From Microbulbifer sp. YPW1 (GTDB lineage Bacteria; Pseudomonadota; Gammaproteobacteria; Pseudomonadales; Cellvibrionaceae), in contig NZ_CP055157.1 in NCBI RefSeq assembly GCF_013367775.1, positions 930,001 to 994,000 of the forward strand: DNA of 64,000 nt, written 5' to 3'. Numbering within the stretch: position 1 is the stretch's first letter; the number at the start of each line of letters is the position of its first letter. The position numbers were made by a program, and so were the translations under genes. Positions 18,365-26,569 of the stretch are shown here, one piece after another. Below the pieces are notes generated by a model. The model was not told where the DNA came from and searched no databases. It worked only from the letters and a program-made list of their open reading frames with translations.

Positions 18365-19423
18365 TCAGAATTCTTTGCGGGAGACGGTGGTTGTGGTTTG
18401 TGCAGGCGCGCGCGTATCTGAAAAATAGCGCCGCGCGCCCCCTGCGCTACAGAACAACAGCCCGAGCAACAGGCCCGCGGCAAAGCCGCCGATATGCGCG
18501 GCATTGGCGATGCCACCGGGAATAAAGTAATCCACCACACCGATCATGCACACCAGTAGCCAGATGACCGCCAGCCACACCAACGGCGGCGGCACGTCGC
18601 GCCAGCCCGGCTGCCAGCGCTGAATCACAAACGCTACCCCGATCAACGCGTATACCACACCGGACATACCGCCAAACAGGTTCTGCGGCGCCCACACATA
18701 CTGCGCCAGGTTGGCCACGGGCGCACTCAGCAATACCAGTACCGCAAACCACAGGGTGCCCGCACGCGCCTCCAGTGCACGGCCAATAATCCAGATACCG
18801 AGGGCGTTGAACAGCGCATGCGGCAGAGAAAAGTGCACCATCGCCGGGGTCCACAGGCGCCAGAACTCTCCCCGCGACAGATGCCAGGCCAGGGACGAGC
18901 TGGACAGGTCAAAGTCCCCCGGTTTCTGCGGGAAAATCACCAGCGGCTCCGCCCAGCCCTGGCGCAACATCAGCCAGCCGATAAAACACAGGGCGATCAA
19001 CAGAACACTTAGCGGGGTCTGCCGCAGGGGCCACTGCGGAATGACCGACGGCGAGGCCATGGCCTGGGCATCAGATTCCTGACTCTCGGCCGTTTCGCGA
19101 TCAACTTCACCAGGCTCCGGTTGCACGGGCTGTTCGGCACCCCCGACTTCTGCGGGTGCGGGCGCACTCTCGTCGTAGGTGTGAACCTGAATCCGGGAGA
19201 GATCCACTTCGCCCGCCTGCCAGCGCTCGAGCAGCTGCTTCATCGGCTCCACCAGCTGCGGCGCCAGGCTCGCAACCCGCTGGTGGTTGTTTTCCTCACT
19301 GATACGCAGGGGCAACTGATGGCGGCGAATAAATTCCGCCACCGGTGACAGGTCTTTACTCAGCGGAAATTCACAGACGGTAATCCAGTTACTCAAACGC
19401 GGGCCTACTCGGGTAAAAAGCAA
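18365..19423 (-). CDS. Rhomboid family intramembrane serine protease
   Basis: 352-residue GlpG-like protease. A cytoplasmic N-terminal region of about 130 residues includes a GlpG-type small domain and an acidic Glu/Pro linker; six or more membrane segments follow. Catalytic dyad: Ser254 in GGMSG and His310 in NAAHIGG; the oxyanion-side HxxxN is His202/Asn206. Start is uncertain: TTG at the frame opening or a second TTG nine codons later, both with weak ribosome sites. Upstream partner of the CNNM gene. Substrate unknown. Confidence 0.87.
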   Translation of the reverse strand: MLFTRVGPRLSNWITVCEFPLSKDLSPVAEFIRRHQLPLRISEENNHQRVASLAPQLVEPMKQLLERWQAGEVDLSRIQVHTYDESAPAPAEVGGAEQPVQPEPGEVDRETAESQESDAQAMASPSVIPQWPLRQTPLSVLLIALCFIGWLMLRQGWAEPLVIFPQKPGDFDLSSSSLAWHLSRGEFWRLWTPAMVHFSLPHALFNALGIWIIGRALEARAGTLWFAVLVLLSAPVANLAQYVWAPQNLFGGMSGVVYALIGVAFVIQRWQPGWRDVPPPLVWLAVIWLLVCMIGVVDYFIPGGIANAAHIGGFAAGLLLGLLFCSAGGARRYFSDTRAPAQTTTTVSRKEF

Positions 19424-19485
19424 AAAGTTTGAACGCGCGACTCTACCAAATTTCCCGCCGGGATTCCGGCAGCTCCGGGAACATA

Positions 19486-19512
19486 AAAAACGCGGCAGGG
19501 TTGCCGCGTTTT
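19486..19512 (-). terminator. Rho-independent terminator of the ubi operon
   Basis: On the minus strand an 11-bp stem (AAAACGCGGCA and complement) with a short loop is followed by six T, about 35 bp after the ubiI stop. Confidence 0.8.
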
Positions 19513-19547
19513 AGAGACTACAGTGCGATGCCGGAGAAATGTATTCG

Positions 19548-20783
19548 CTACACCGACATGGCGCGCATGATAATCCGTTTTTTCAGCAGCGGGCTGGCGT
19601 CCACCATACTCAGGCCGGTATTGCGCAACCAGCGCCAGTGCAGGTCGCCAGCGCCAAACAGGGACTTGAAGGTACTCATGGCCTTCAACGTTGCCGCGTT
19701 TTCCCCGCGGCGACGGCGCTGGTAGCGGGACAGCACCGAGGTGTGCGCCAGAGAAATATCCCGTTTGAGTGCGCGATCGATTTCCTCGCTCAGCACCGCC
19801 ACGTCCATCAACCCCAGGTTGACCCCCTGCCCGGCCAGCGGATGAATGCTGTGAGCGGCATCGCCGATCAGCACCGCACCGGGGCCAAAATAGGATTCCG
19901 CATGGCGCGCACGCAGGGCAAAGGAGAAGCGTTCGCTGACGGATTCAATGGTGCCCAGGCGACTCTCGAAAGCCTTCTCCAGGTTCAGGGCAAACGCCTT
20001 GTCATCGAGCATCACCAGTTCGCGGGCGAGGCTGTCATCCGCGGACCACACCACCGCACAGTGGCGATCATCACCAAGCCCCGCCAGCGGCAGGAATGCC
20101 AGCGGCCCGGTGTCCAGGAAGCGCTGCCAGGCTGTGGACTGATGTGACTGCTCACAGCGGGCCACACATACCAGTGCGGTCTGTTGATACTCCACATCCC
20201 GGGTGCGGATACGCAGCAGGTCTCGCACCCGCGAGCGGGCACCGTCGGCGCCGATCAACAGGCGCGTGGTCAACACCGGCGACTGGTTGTCGAGGCCCTC
20301 CACTGCGTCCCGGTCCGGGCTGCGCGACTGCAGATGCCAGAGACCGCAGTCCCGCCACCAGCTTTCCAGCTTGAACCCGGTAACCAGGTCCACATTGTTC
20401 AGCTCTTCAATACGCTCGCGCAGGGCGGCGAGGATCACGCTGTTTTCCACAATGTGGCCGAGATTCGGCAACTTCACATCGCGACAGTCAAACCATACAG
20501 AGCCGGTACCTTCCGCATCCCAGACGCGCATCTGGGTGTAGGGACACTCCCGCTTACCCGCGATCCGCTGCCAGGCCCCGGCCTCTTCCAGCAGTGCACG
20601 GGACGCCTCGGTAAGTGCAACCACCCGCGCGTCGTAACTGTCCTCGCGCACCTGCGGGTCCACATTGGATGCCTCCAGCAGCGATATACGCAATTGCGGG
20701 TGTCGCACGGCCAGCACTGCCGCCTGCGCCATCCCCACCATGCCACCTCCGACGATGGTTACGTCCATCCGCTGTCTGTTCAT
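19548..20783 (-). CDS. ubiI: FAD monooxygenase, ubiquinone C5-hydroxylase UbiI (VisC)
   Basis: 411-residue flavoprotein of ubiquinone synthesis. FAD-binding GGGMVG at the N-terminus, the YDARVVALTEAS block, and the GDAAHSIHPLAGQGVNLGLMD motif that contacts the flavin are all present. Start chosen at the ATG with GGGGAG eight bases before it; the frame extends 36 residues upstream without family similarity. Last gene of ygfB-pepP-ubiH-ubiI, the same order as in E. coli. It could be UbiF-like instead, but position next to ubiH favours UbiI. Confidence 0.88.
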   Translation of the reverse strand: MNRQRMDVTIVGGGMVGMAQAAVLAVRHPQLRISLLEASNVDPQVREDSYDARVVALTEASRALLEEAGAWQRIAGKRECPYTQMRVWDAEGTGSVWFDCRDVKLPNLGHIVENSVILAALRERIEELNNVDLVTGFKLESWWRDCGLWHLQSRSPDRDAVEGLDNQSPVLTTRLLIGADGARSRVRDLLRIRTRDVEYQQTALVCVARCEQSHQSTAWQRFLDTGPLAFLPLAGLGDDRHCAVVWSADDSLARELVMLDDKAFALNLEKAFESRLGTIESVSERFSFALRARHAESYFGPGAVLIGDAAHSIHPLAGQGVNLGLMDVAVLSEEIDRALKRDISLAHTSVLSRYQRRRRGENAATLKAMSTFKSLFGAGDLHWRWLRNTGLSMVDASPLLKKRIIMRAMSV

Positions 20784-20859
20784 AGGCAGTTGCTCCCCGG
20801 AAAATTTGATTGAGCGGCCGCAGATCCACGGCCGATACAGCTGCACCGTTATAGTGTGC

Positions 20860-22131
20860 TTACAGCGCAAGTCCCGCAGCTTGTCTGGCAAACCCTGCCC
20901 TCAGGGCCGGCGCCAGGGCGAGACCGAGCATCCCCGCCTGCCTCAGGCCACTGAGCAGCAGGCTGCGGGAGGCAAACAGGGGTGGAATCCGGTCGCTGAA
21001 ACCGATTGTCAGCTGCTGGTCATGTTGACGTTCGCGCCAATAAGCCTGAAGTAAGTCTAGCTCGCCGGGGCCGGATTGCCCGAAATCCGTGCCTTTCTCT
21101 GCCATTGCCCGACCAATGGCACGGGCGAGAGCATCGCAGTCGCGCAGGGTCAGGTTGAACCCCTGCCCGGCTACCGGGTGCAGGAAGTGCGCACAGTTTC
21201 CTACCAGCACCACACCGCGCCGTACCTGCTCGCGCGCCAGGGACAGCTTGAGCGGGTAACCCTGTACCTTGCCGGCACGCACCAAACGCCCGGCGCGCCA
21301 GCCAAACGCCTGTTGCAGGTGACGGATAAATTCCGCCTCCGGCAGTGATGCCAGACGCTCCATCTCGCCCGGTTCGCCGGTCCACACCAGCGCTGCGCGG
21401 TGCATACCGTCGCGCCGGGGCAGCGGCAGCAGGGCCATGGGGCCGGAATCGGTAAAGCGCTCGTAGGCCACACCACCGTGGTCCCGCTGCAGGCCGACGG
21501 TGGTAACCAGCGCCTGCTGGTGATAATCCACTTCTTCGCTGGCTATCCCCAGCTGACGGCACAGTGGCGAGCCGGTGCCATCGGCAACCACCAGCAGGCG
21601 TGTAGCGAGCGCGCGCTCCGCGCCCGCCCCATCCCGCCAGATAATGCTCGCGCCCTGTTCGGTCATGGTCACACGCACCACTTCCGCCGGCGCCAGTACC
21701 TCCACATCGGTATTGCCCAGGGCGCGATGCAGCAGTGGCCCGAGGGCGGCATTTTCAACCACCGCGCCGAGCATCCCGTCAAAACTCGCCGCCACCTCGC
21801 GTCCGGCATGCAGGCTCGCGCCCAGGGAGTGCCCGCGGTCCGAAACCTGTACCCGGGCAATCGGTGCCGCATATTCGCGCAACTGCGACCACAGGCCCAG
21901 TTGTTCAAATATCTGCAGGCTGCCGGCGGCGATGGCGGTGGCGCGGGTATCGAAACTCGGCAGGTTCAGCGCAGCATCGCTGTTCGGCAGCGGGTGTCGC
22001 TCAAGCAGGGAGACTTTCAGTCCCGGGCAGTGATGGGACAGCAGCAGCGCCAGACAGGCACCGGCCATGCCGCCGCCGACAATCGCGATATCCGATTGCC
22101 CGCTGCCGGGGGTTTGTTCAATCGAGGTCAT
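20860..22131 (-). CDS. ubiH: 2-octaprenyl-6-methoxyphenol hydroxylase UbiH
   Basis: 423-residue FAD monooxygenase of the ubiquinone ring-hydroxylation series. The Rossmann motif DIAIVGGGMAGACLALLL lies at about 13-30, FDTRATAIA matches the family's second block, and GNCAHFLHPVAGQGFNLTLRD is the flavin motif; note Asn-Cys where many homologs have Asp-Ala. Its ATG overlaps the pepP stop codon (ATGA), showing translational coupling; the longer open frame upstream merely overlaps pepP. About 76 bp separate it from ubiI. Confidence 0.92.
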   Translation of the reverse strand: MTSIEQTPGSGQSDIAIVGGGMAGACLALLLSHHCPGLKVSLLERHPLPNSDAALNLPSFDTRATAIAAGSLQIFEQLGLWSQLREYAAPIARVQVSDRGHSLGASLHAGREVAASFDGMLGAVVENAALGPLLHRALGNTDVEVLAPAEVVRVTMTEQGASIIWRDGAGAERALATRLLVVADGTGSPLCRQLGIASEEVDYHQQALVTTVGLQRDHGGVAYERFTDSGPMALLPLPRRDGMHRAALVWTGEPGEMERLASLPEAEFIRHLQQAFGWRAGRLVRAGKVQGYPLKLSLAREQVRRGVVLVGNCAHFLHPVAGQGFNLTLRDCDALARAIGRAMAEKGTDFGQSGPGELDLLQAYWRERQHDQQLTIGFSDRIPPLFASRSLLLSGLRQAGMLGLALAPALRAGFARQAAGLAL

Positions 22132-23477
22132 AACAGCGCCTCCTGGACCAGATCGCCCTCGCGCATCAGGTATTCGATATCCGCAATGGTTTTTGGCGCC
22201 GCAGCAGAAAGGACCTGCGGGCCGTCCTTGTTCAGCGCCACATCGTCTTCGATGCGAATACCGATACCGCGGAATTTTTCCGGAACTCCGGCATCCTCCG
22301 CAGCAATATAAATGCCCGGCTCCACCGTCATGGTCATGCCGGCCTCCAGCTGACGCCACTGGCCATACACCTTGTAGTCGCCCACATCGTGCACATCCAT
22401 GCCCAGCCAGTGCCCGACCCGGTGCATGTAAAAACGGCGATAAGCACCGGACTCGATCAGCCCGTGCAGATCGCCCTGCAGCAGACCGAGATCTTTCAGG
22501 CCGCGCACAATCACTTCCACACTGGCGAGGTGTGGTTGATCCCAATCGTTGCCCACGGCAATTTTATCGATCGCCGCCAGCTGGCTGGCGAGCACAATTT
22601 CATACACCGCCCGCTGTGGTCCACTGAAACGACCGTTCACGGGAAAGGTGCGTGTGATATCCGAAGCGTATCCGCGATATTCACAACCGGCATCGATCAA
22701 TACCAGGTCGCCATTTTTCAAAGCGGCGTTATTGGCGATGTAATGCATCACCAGCGCATTGCGGCCACCACCAACGATACTCGGATACGCGGGCTCGCGC
22801 GCTCCGGCGAGAGCGAAGGAATGTAGCAGTTCCGCTTCCAGCTGGTACTCGTACATACCCGGGCGGCAGCGCTGCATGGCACGCCGATGCCCCTCCGCAC
22901 TGATTTCCGCCGCGCGCGCCATCAGGCGGATCTCCGCCGCGCTCTTGAACAGGCGCAGGTCGTGCAAGTGTGGATCCAGGCTGACCATTTCCGGGGCTCT
23001 TCCCCCCGCAGCAGACGCGCCACCGGGTGCCTGCTCGATGGCCTGCAAATAGCCCTGCAGCCGGCGGTCCAATTGCGGAAAGCGCCCCATGGTGTAGTAA
23101 ATGAAATCGCGCCCTTCCAGCAGCCCCGGGAGAATATCGTCGAGGTCGCCAATGGGAAATGCATCGCACAGGCCGCAGTGTTCCGCGGCGCGCTCCGGCC
23201 CCAGGCGCGGGCCGTCCCACATTTCTTTTTCCGCATCCCGCTCGCGACAGAACAGCAGTGTTTCTCCCTGAGCGCGTCCCGGTACCAGTACCAGCATGGA
23301 CTCCGGTTCATCAAATCCCGTCAGATAAAAGAAATCACTGTCCTGACGAAACGGGAAATAGGTATCGCGCGAGCGCAGCTGTTCGCGGGCAGCGGGCACA
23401 ATGGCGAGGCTGTTGCCGTCCAGGCTTTCGATCAAGCGCTGCCGGCGTCGGGCATACTCGGCTTTGGAAATATTCAT
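22128..23477 (-). CDS. pepP: Xaa-Pro aminopeptidase PepP
   Basis: 449-residue M24 metallopeptidase that removes N-terminal residues preceding proline. N-terminal AMP_N domain at about 5-140; C-terminal creatinase-fold domain with the dimetal ligands visible as two Asp in DAGCEYRGYASDITRTFP, His in the HRVGHWLGMDVHD segment, and Glu in TVEPGIY and GIRIEDD. Start chosen to give MNISKAEYARRRQRL, matching the family; an in-frame start 28 codons earlier would run toward ygfB. Lies 19 bp after ygfB and overlaps ubiH by 4 bp. Confidence 0.94.
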   Translation of the reverse strand: MNISKAEYARRRQRLIESLDGNSLAIVPAAREQLRSRDTYFPFRQDSDFFYLTGFDEPESMLVLVPGRAQGETLLFCRERDAEKEMWDGPRLGPERAAEHCGLCDAFPIGDLDDILPGLLEGRDFIYYTMGRFPQLDRRLQGYLQAIEQAPGGASAAGGRAPEMVSLDPHLHDLRLFKSAAEIRLMARAAEISAEGHRRAMQRCRPGMYEYQLEAELLHSFALAGAREPAYPSIVGGGRNALVMHYIANNAALKNGDLVLIDAGCEYRGYASDITRTFPVNGRFSGPQRAVYEIVLASQLAAIDKIAVGNDWDQPHLASVEVIVRGLKDLGLLQGDLHGLIESGAYRRFYMHRVGHWLGMDVHDVGDYKVYGQWRQLEAGMTMTVEPGIYIAAEDAGVPEKFRGIGIRIEDDVALNKDGPQVLSAAAPKTIADIEYLMREGDLVQEALL

Positions 23478-23496
23478 AACGGGGACCGCAATACGC

Positions 23497-24069
23497 TCAG
23501 TGCAGAGTCGGGCCCGCGGGCTTGTCGCCACCGGCCGGCTGGGTAGAAGCAGAGCATTCAATAAAAATGTTCAGGGCCGCCATACGCACATATTCCTGCA
23601 CTTCAAACAGCTGACGCTCCTGCTCTGCACCGTTTTCCATGGACCCCGCATCCAGCTGGGCGATTTCCGCAAAATCCTTCAGCGCCTCGCTACTTGTGGG
23701 CGGCAGCTCACCGGAATATTTGCCGATACCAAAGCCATGCAGGAAACCTTCGCACCACAGACATAAGGTCTGTCCGCGTTCGGCCAGCTCATCACTGGAA
23801 CTGAGCAATGGCTGAAAGGAAAAATCTTTGTCGGAAAGTTCACGCAGGCTCTGCTCTGTTAATAACAGGCTGTCCCGGGTCAGGTCTGCGGGTAACGCAT
23901 CGAGGTCCAGGAATTCTGCCACTTCCTTTTGCCAGCGGGCTTTATCCGGACGCGCACCCGCCGCAAGCAGGCCGCAGATAAAACCGTGCAACTCGCTCGG
24001 TCCGATTTTACCTCCCGCTGCCACTATCTGGTTGGCGAGATCATCGAACGAAACCTGCACTGCGGACAT
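23497..24069 (-). CDS. ygfB: UPF0149 family protein YgfB
   Basis: 190-residue cytoplasmic all-helical protein of the YgfB/UPF0149 family; SELHGFICGLLAAG at 25-38 and WCEGFLHGFG at about 104-113 are family hallmarks. In Pseudomonas, YgfB influences AmpC/peptidoglycan-recycling regulation; that role is not demonstrable here. First gene of the ygfB-pepP-ubiH-ubiI operon and divergent from the zapA pair. Confidence 0.9.
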   Translation of the reverse strand: MSAVQVSFDDLANQIVAAGGKIGPSELHGFICGLLAAGARPDKARWQKEVAEFLDLDALPADLTRDSLLLTEQSLRELSDKDFSFQPLLSSSDELAERGQTLCLWCEGFLHGFGIGKYSGELPPTSSEALKDFAEIAQLDAGSMENGAEQERQLFEVQEYVRMAALNIFIECSASTQPAGGDKPAGPTLH

Positions 24070-24405
24070 AAAAACTCCTGGTTACATGGGCAAACTGTCG
24101 CAGCCACCGGAAAGGCGGTTTGGCCACGAAATCATTCACCTTGTGCTGAAAATTTGAACGGCGCCCGGGAAAAACTGTCAGCCACAGCCGACAATCAGGT
24201 GTACCAATAGGCATTCCCCACCGGATGTGCGAATAAATCGCCAAACTGGTGAAATAATGGCTGGCGGCCGCCTGGTTGAGCGTCACATAGACACTGGGGA
24301 CAATTGACCCCCAAATACACCGGCAATATAGTAGCGGAATCCCCCGGCTTGCGCAGGTCACAGGACGTTGGCAGGAATAGGCGGACCACGGAACACGCAG
24401 GATAT
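24070..24405. other. Divergent regulatory region ygfB / zapA operon
   Basis: About 340 bp with no convincing gene; it must hold the promoters of both operons. I could not single out one promoter with confidence. Confidence 0.5.
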
Positions 24406-24609
24406 ATGGACAAGATACAGGCGTTAGAACTCAAGCTGGACTCACTGCTACAGCAGTGCCAGCAGCTGGCCGCAGACAATCGCGCCCTGCGCGAGCAGGA
24501 AGGCCAGTGGCAGCGCGAGCGCCAGCGGCTGATTAAAAACAACGAAGTGGCTCGCAGCCGGGTTGAAACCATGATCAACCGACTCAAGGGCCTGAGCCAA
24601 GACAACTGA
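24406..24609 (+). CDS. TIGR02449-type small coiled-coil protein
   Basis: 67-residue protein that is almost entirely one coiled coil (heptad Leu/Ile/Val with Gln, Glu and Arg), ending in VETMINRLKGLSQ. It resembles ZapB-like proteins and the TIGR02449 family commonly found directly before zapA. The chosen ATG has AGGA just upstream; the frame extends 34 codons further with no coiled-coil character. Its TGA overlaps the zapA ATG by one base, so the two are translationally coupled. A role in Z-ring assembly is inferred from context. Confidence 0.8.
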   Translation: MDKIQALELKLDSLLQQCQQLAADNRALREQEGQWQRERQRLIKNNEVARSRVETMINRLKGLSQDN

Positions 24610-24923
24610 TGAGCAGTAAACCGCACAACTCAGCCACGGTCGCCGTGACGATTCTCGACAAAGAGTATCGTGTCGCCTGCTCGGAAGAAGAGCAGCCAGG
24701 CCTGCAGGCGTCTGCAAAATTGCTCAACGAACGCATGGCCAAAATCCGCAACAGCGGCACGGTAATCGGTGCCGAGCGTATCGCGGTCATGGCTGCGCTG
24801 AATATTGCCCACGAATTGATCCAGGCCAAGGCCGACCTCGCGCGCCAACCGGTGGAAGAGGACATGCTCGATCGCCTGCACGACAAAGTGCAGGCTGCCC
24901 TGGAAAAATTCGACAACCTGTAA
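24609..24923 (+). CDS. zapA: Cell division protein ZapA
   Basis: 104-residue FtsZ-ring stabiliser. N-terminal beta region with VAVTILDKEYRVACSEEE and C-terminal coiled coil containing AERIAVMAALNIAHEL match the family. Followed by 6S RNA and the 5-formyl-THF cyclo-ligase gene, the conserved zapA-ssrS-ygfA neighbourhood of gammaproteobacteria. Confidence 0.93.
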   Translation: MSSKPHNSATVAVTILDKEYRVACSEEEQPGLQASAKLLNERMAKIRNSGTVIGAERIAVMAALNIAHELIQAKADLARQPVEEDMLDRLHDKVQAALEKFDNL

Positions 24924-24935
24924 GCGTAAATCCCC

Positions 24936-24961
24936 GCGGGTATTGCAATCGAAATACCCGC
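24936..24961 (+). terminator. Hairpin after zapA
   Basis: Stem GCGGGTATT/AATACCCGC with an 8-nt loop, followed by AAAATT rather than a T-tract. Probable weak terminator or 3' stabiliser. Confidence 0.45.
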
Positions 24962-25110
24962 AAAATTCCCACCAGATTAAATACCTGCACTACTGCTTGT
25001 TGGCGCGACCACGCAATCTTCCGCGGCCATCTCCACAACTTGACTATCGCTAAAAAGCACATTTTGGCGCAAAAGTGCGTTTAGCCAAGAGTGGCAGTAA
25101 GAGGTATAAT

Positions 25111-25297
25111 TCTCTCTCGCCCTGAAGTGTTGGCCAGTTGACTATGTCCTGAGCCGATAATTCTACCCTGGAGGTTCCCAGCGGATGTTGGTGTGCAAGT
25201 CCGCCACGCAGCGGAAAGCCTTATGCATTCCAGGAACCCCCACCTTGAGCCTTACGGTTCAAGGCTATGTCATCAGCCGCATTTTCGGGGCACCTGA
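25111..25297 (+). ncRNA. ssrS: 6S RNA
   Basis: Regulatory RNA that binds sigma70 RNA polymerase. A TATAAT box at 25105-25110 precedes it. The sequence keeps the family's landmarks: GGCCAGT and CCTGAGCCGATA near the 5' side, AAGCCTTA in the middle, ACCTTGAGCC with a GGTTCAAGG hairpin near the 3' side. The ends pair (CCCTGAAGTG with CATTTTCGGGG), closing the terminal stem. Located between zapA and the cyclo-ligase gene as in E. coli. Exact ends are estimates to within several bases. Confidence 0.9.
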
Positions 25298-25358
25298 TTT
25301 CCCTCCCTGTTCCGGTCGGATCTGACCTGAACAGTCCCGCGCTGATAACAATATCCCG

Positions 25359-25955
25359 ATGCCCAATTCCGCCACGCCATCCAAGCAGCAGCTGCGCCGA
25401 CAAATTCGCGCCGCGCGCCGGGCACTCAGCCCCAATCAGCAGCGGCTTGCCAGCCGACGACTGTGCGCGCGCCTGGCGTTGTGTCCGGAGCTCAAGCGGG
25501 CCCAGCATATCGGCCTCTACTGGCCTTCCGATGGCGAGATAGACCCGCGCCCGCTGTTGCGACGGTTTCCGCACAAACGCTTTTACCTGCCCACCCTGCC
25601 CCGTGCCATGCGCACGACCATGAACTTCCTGCATTGGCCGGGAGCCACACTGCGCTATCGCAATCGCTACGGAATTCCGGAGCCGGTGATCGGCCGCAGC
25701 CATCCCAAAAGCCCGCAGCAGCTGGATCTGGTATTGCTGCCACTGGTGGCATTTGATCCCAGCGGTGCGCGCCTGGGCATGGGCGGCGGCTACTACGACC
25801 GCACCTTCGCGTTCAAACACCTGCACCCGGGTAGCGGCCCCAAACTGGTGGGTATTGCCCACCAGTTGCAGTGTGTGGCGCACCTGCCGATGGAGAGCTG
25901 GGATATTCCATTAACCCTGGTGGCCACGGACCAGCGCCTCTACCGCTGCCGGTGA
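25359..25955 (+). CDS. ygfA: 5-formyltetrahydrofolate cyclo-ligase
   Basis: 198-residue ATP-dependent enzyme converting 5-formyl-THF to 5,10-methenyl-THF in one-carbon metabolism. KQQLRRQIRAARRALS at the N-terminus, the IGLYWPSDGEID strand and the ATP/substrate loop ARLGMGGGYYDRTF are diagnostic. Directly downstream of 6S RNA, probably read from the same primary transcript, as known for ssrS-ygfA in E. coli. Confidence 0.92.
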   Translation: MPNSATPSKQQLRRQIRAARRALSPNQQRLASRRLCARLALCPELKRAQHIGLYWPSDGEIDPRPLLRRFPHKRFYLPTLPRAMRTTMNFLHWPGATLRYRNRYGIPEPVIGRSHPKSPQQLDLVLLPLVAFDPSGARLGMGGGYYDRTFAFKHLHPGSGPKLVGIAHQLQCVAHLPMESWDIPLTLVATDQRLYRCR

Positions 25956-26013
25956 AACGCGAGTCAGCGGTTACTTACTGGGAGATACCGGGGTATCCAG
26001 TATTCGACCAGGC

Positions 26014-26055
26014 ACAAAAAAGCCGAACCGCTGTTTCCAGGGTTCGGCTTTTTTG
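26014..26055. terminator. Bidirectional terminator after the cyclo-ligase gene
   Basis: Stem AAAAGCCGAACC with complement GGTTCGGCTTTT around a 10-nt loop and T6 on the + strand, A6 on the other. Serves the cyclo-ligase gene and the small convergent membrane-protein gene. Confidence 0.88.
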
Positions 26056-26086
26056 ATTTGGCGTCAGCCAGCGGCGGGCGAAGGGG

Positions 26087-26227
26087 TCAGCGAGTGACCA
26101 CTCCCTGCTGCAGGGCTGCCGGCGCCTCTTCCTCATCGGAAGAGAACACTTCGGTCAGACCGGAACTACTCAGCAGTACGCCCGCAACAAAGACAACTAC
26201 TGCGAGTGTCAATGCATCGGGTTTCAT
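26087..26227 (-). CDS. Small single-pass membrane protein, unknown
   Basis: 46-residue protein: short N-terminus (MKPDALT), one hydrophobic helix (LAVVVFVAGVLLSSSG) and an acidic tail (SSDEEEAP). The chosen ATG is 9 bases from a CAGGA ribosome site; another ATG three codons earlier sits on top of that site. The size, TM segment and placement right against a shared terminator argue for a real gene. Function not recognised. Confidence 0.6.
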   Translation of the reverse strand: MKPDALTLAVVVFVAGVLLSSSGLTEVFSSDEEEAPAALQQGVVTR

Positions 26228-26569
26228 GGGGACCATCCTGTAAGATTGGAATTCTTGTTGTTTTCGATCTCTTTTTAATCCTGGCGATCTGCGCCGCCAG
26301 TGCTGGTTTGGACCGGAGATTGCCGGAAAGTTCCCACCGACGAGAAAAAAATCCCCCCGATCAACTACTTCGCAGCTACCCATTGTGACCAAACAGCGGT
26401 CAAAAGATACTCGATCGATGGCCAAATAGTAACCCGTCAAGCGTCTTTTTTTGAGAAAAATCTCACATTTTGAGAATTGCAAGTTCGACAGACCGAGCCC
26501 GGTGATCTACTCACCGCGAAAAATGACAACCAGCGCACATTTTGTACACCAGCCGTCATTGACGCGCGA
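26228..26569. other. Non-coding region upstream of small gene, downstream of ilvA
   Basis: No gene seen. A short hairpin TCTCA/TGAGA followed by TTTTT on the minus strand (about 26452-26475) could be a weak ilvA terminator; the rest must carry the promoter of the small membrane protein. Confidence 0.4.

Noticed and set aside
22132..22545. Long N-terminal extension of UbiH
   Set aside because: The extra 138 residues are Cys/Arg/Gly-rich shadow sequence over pepP; the ATGA overlap fixes the true start.
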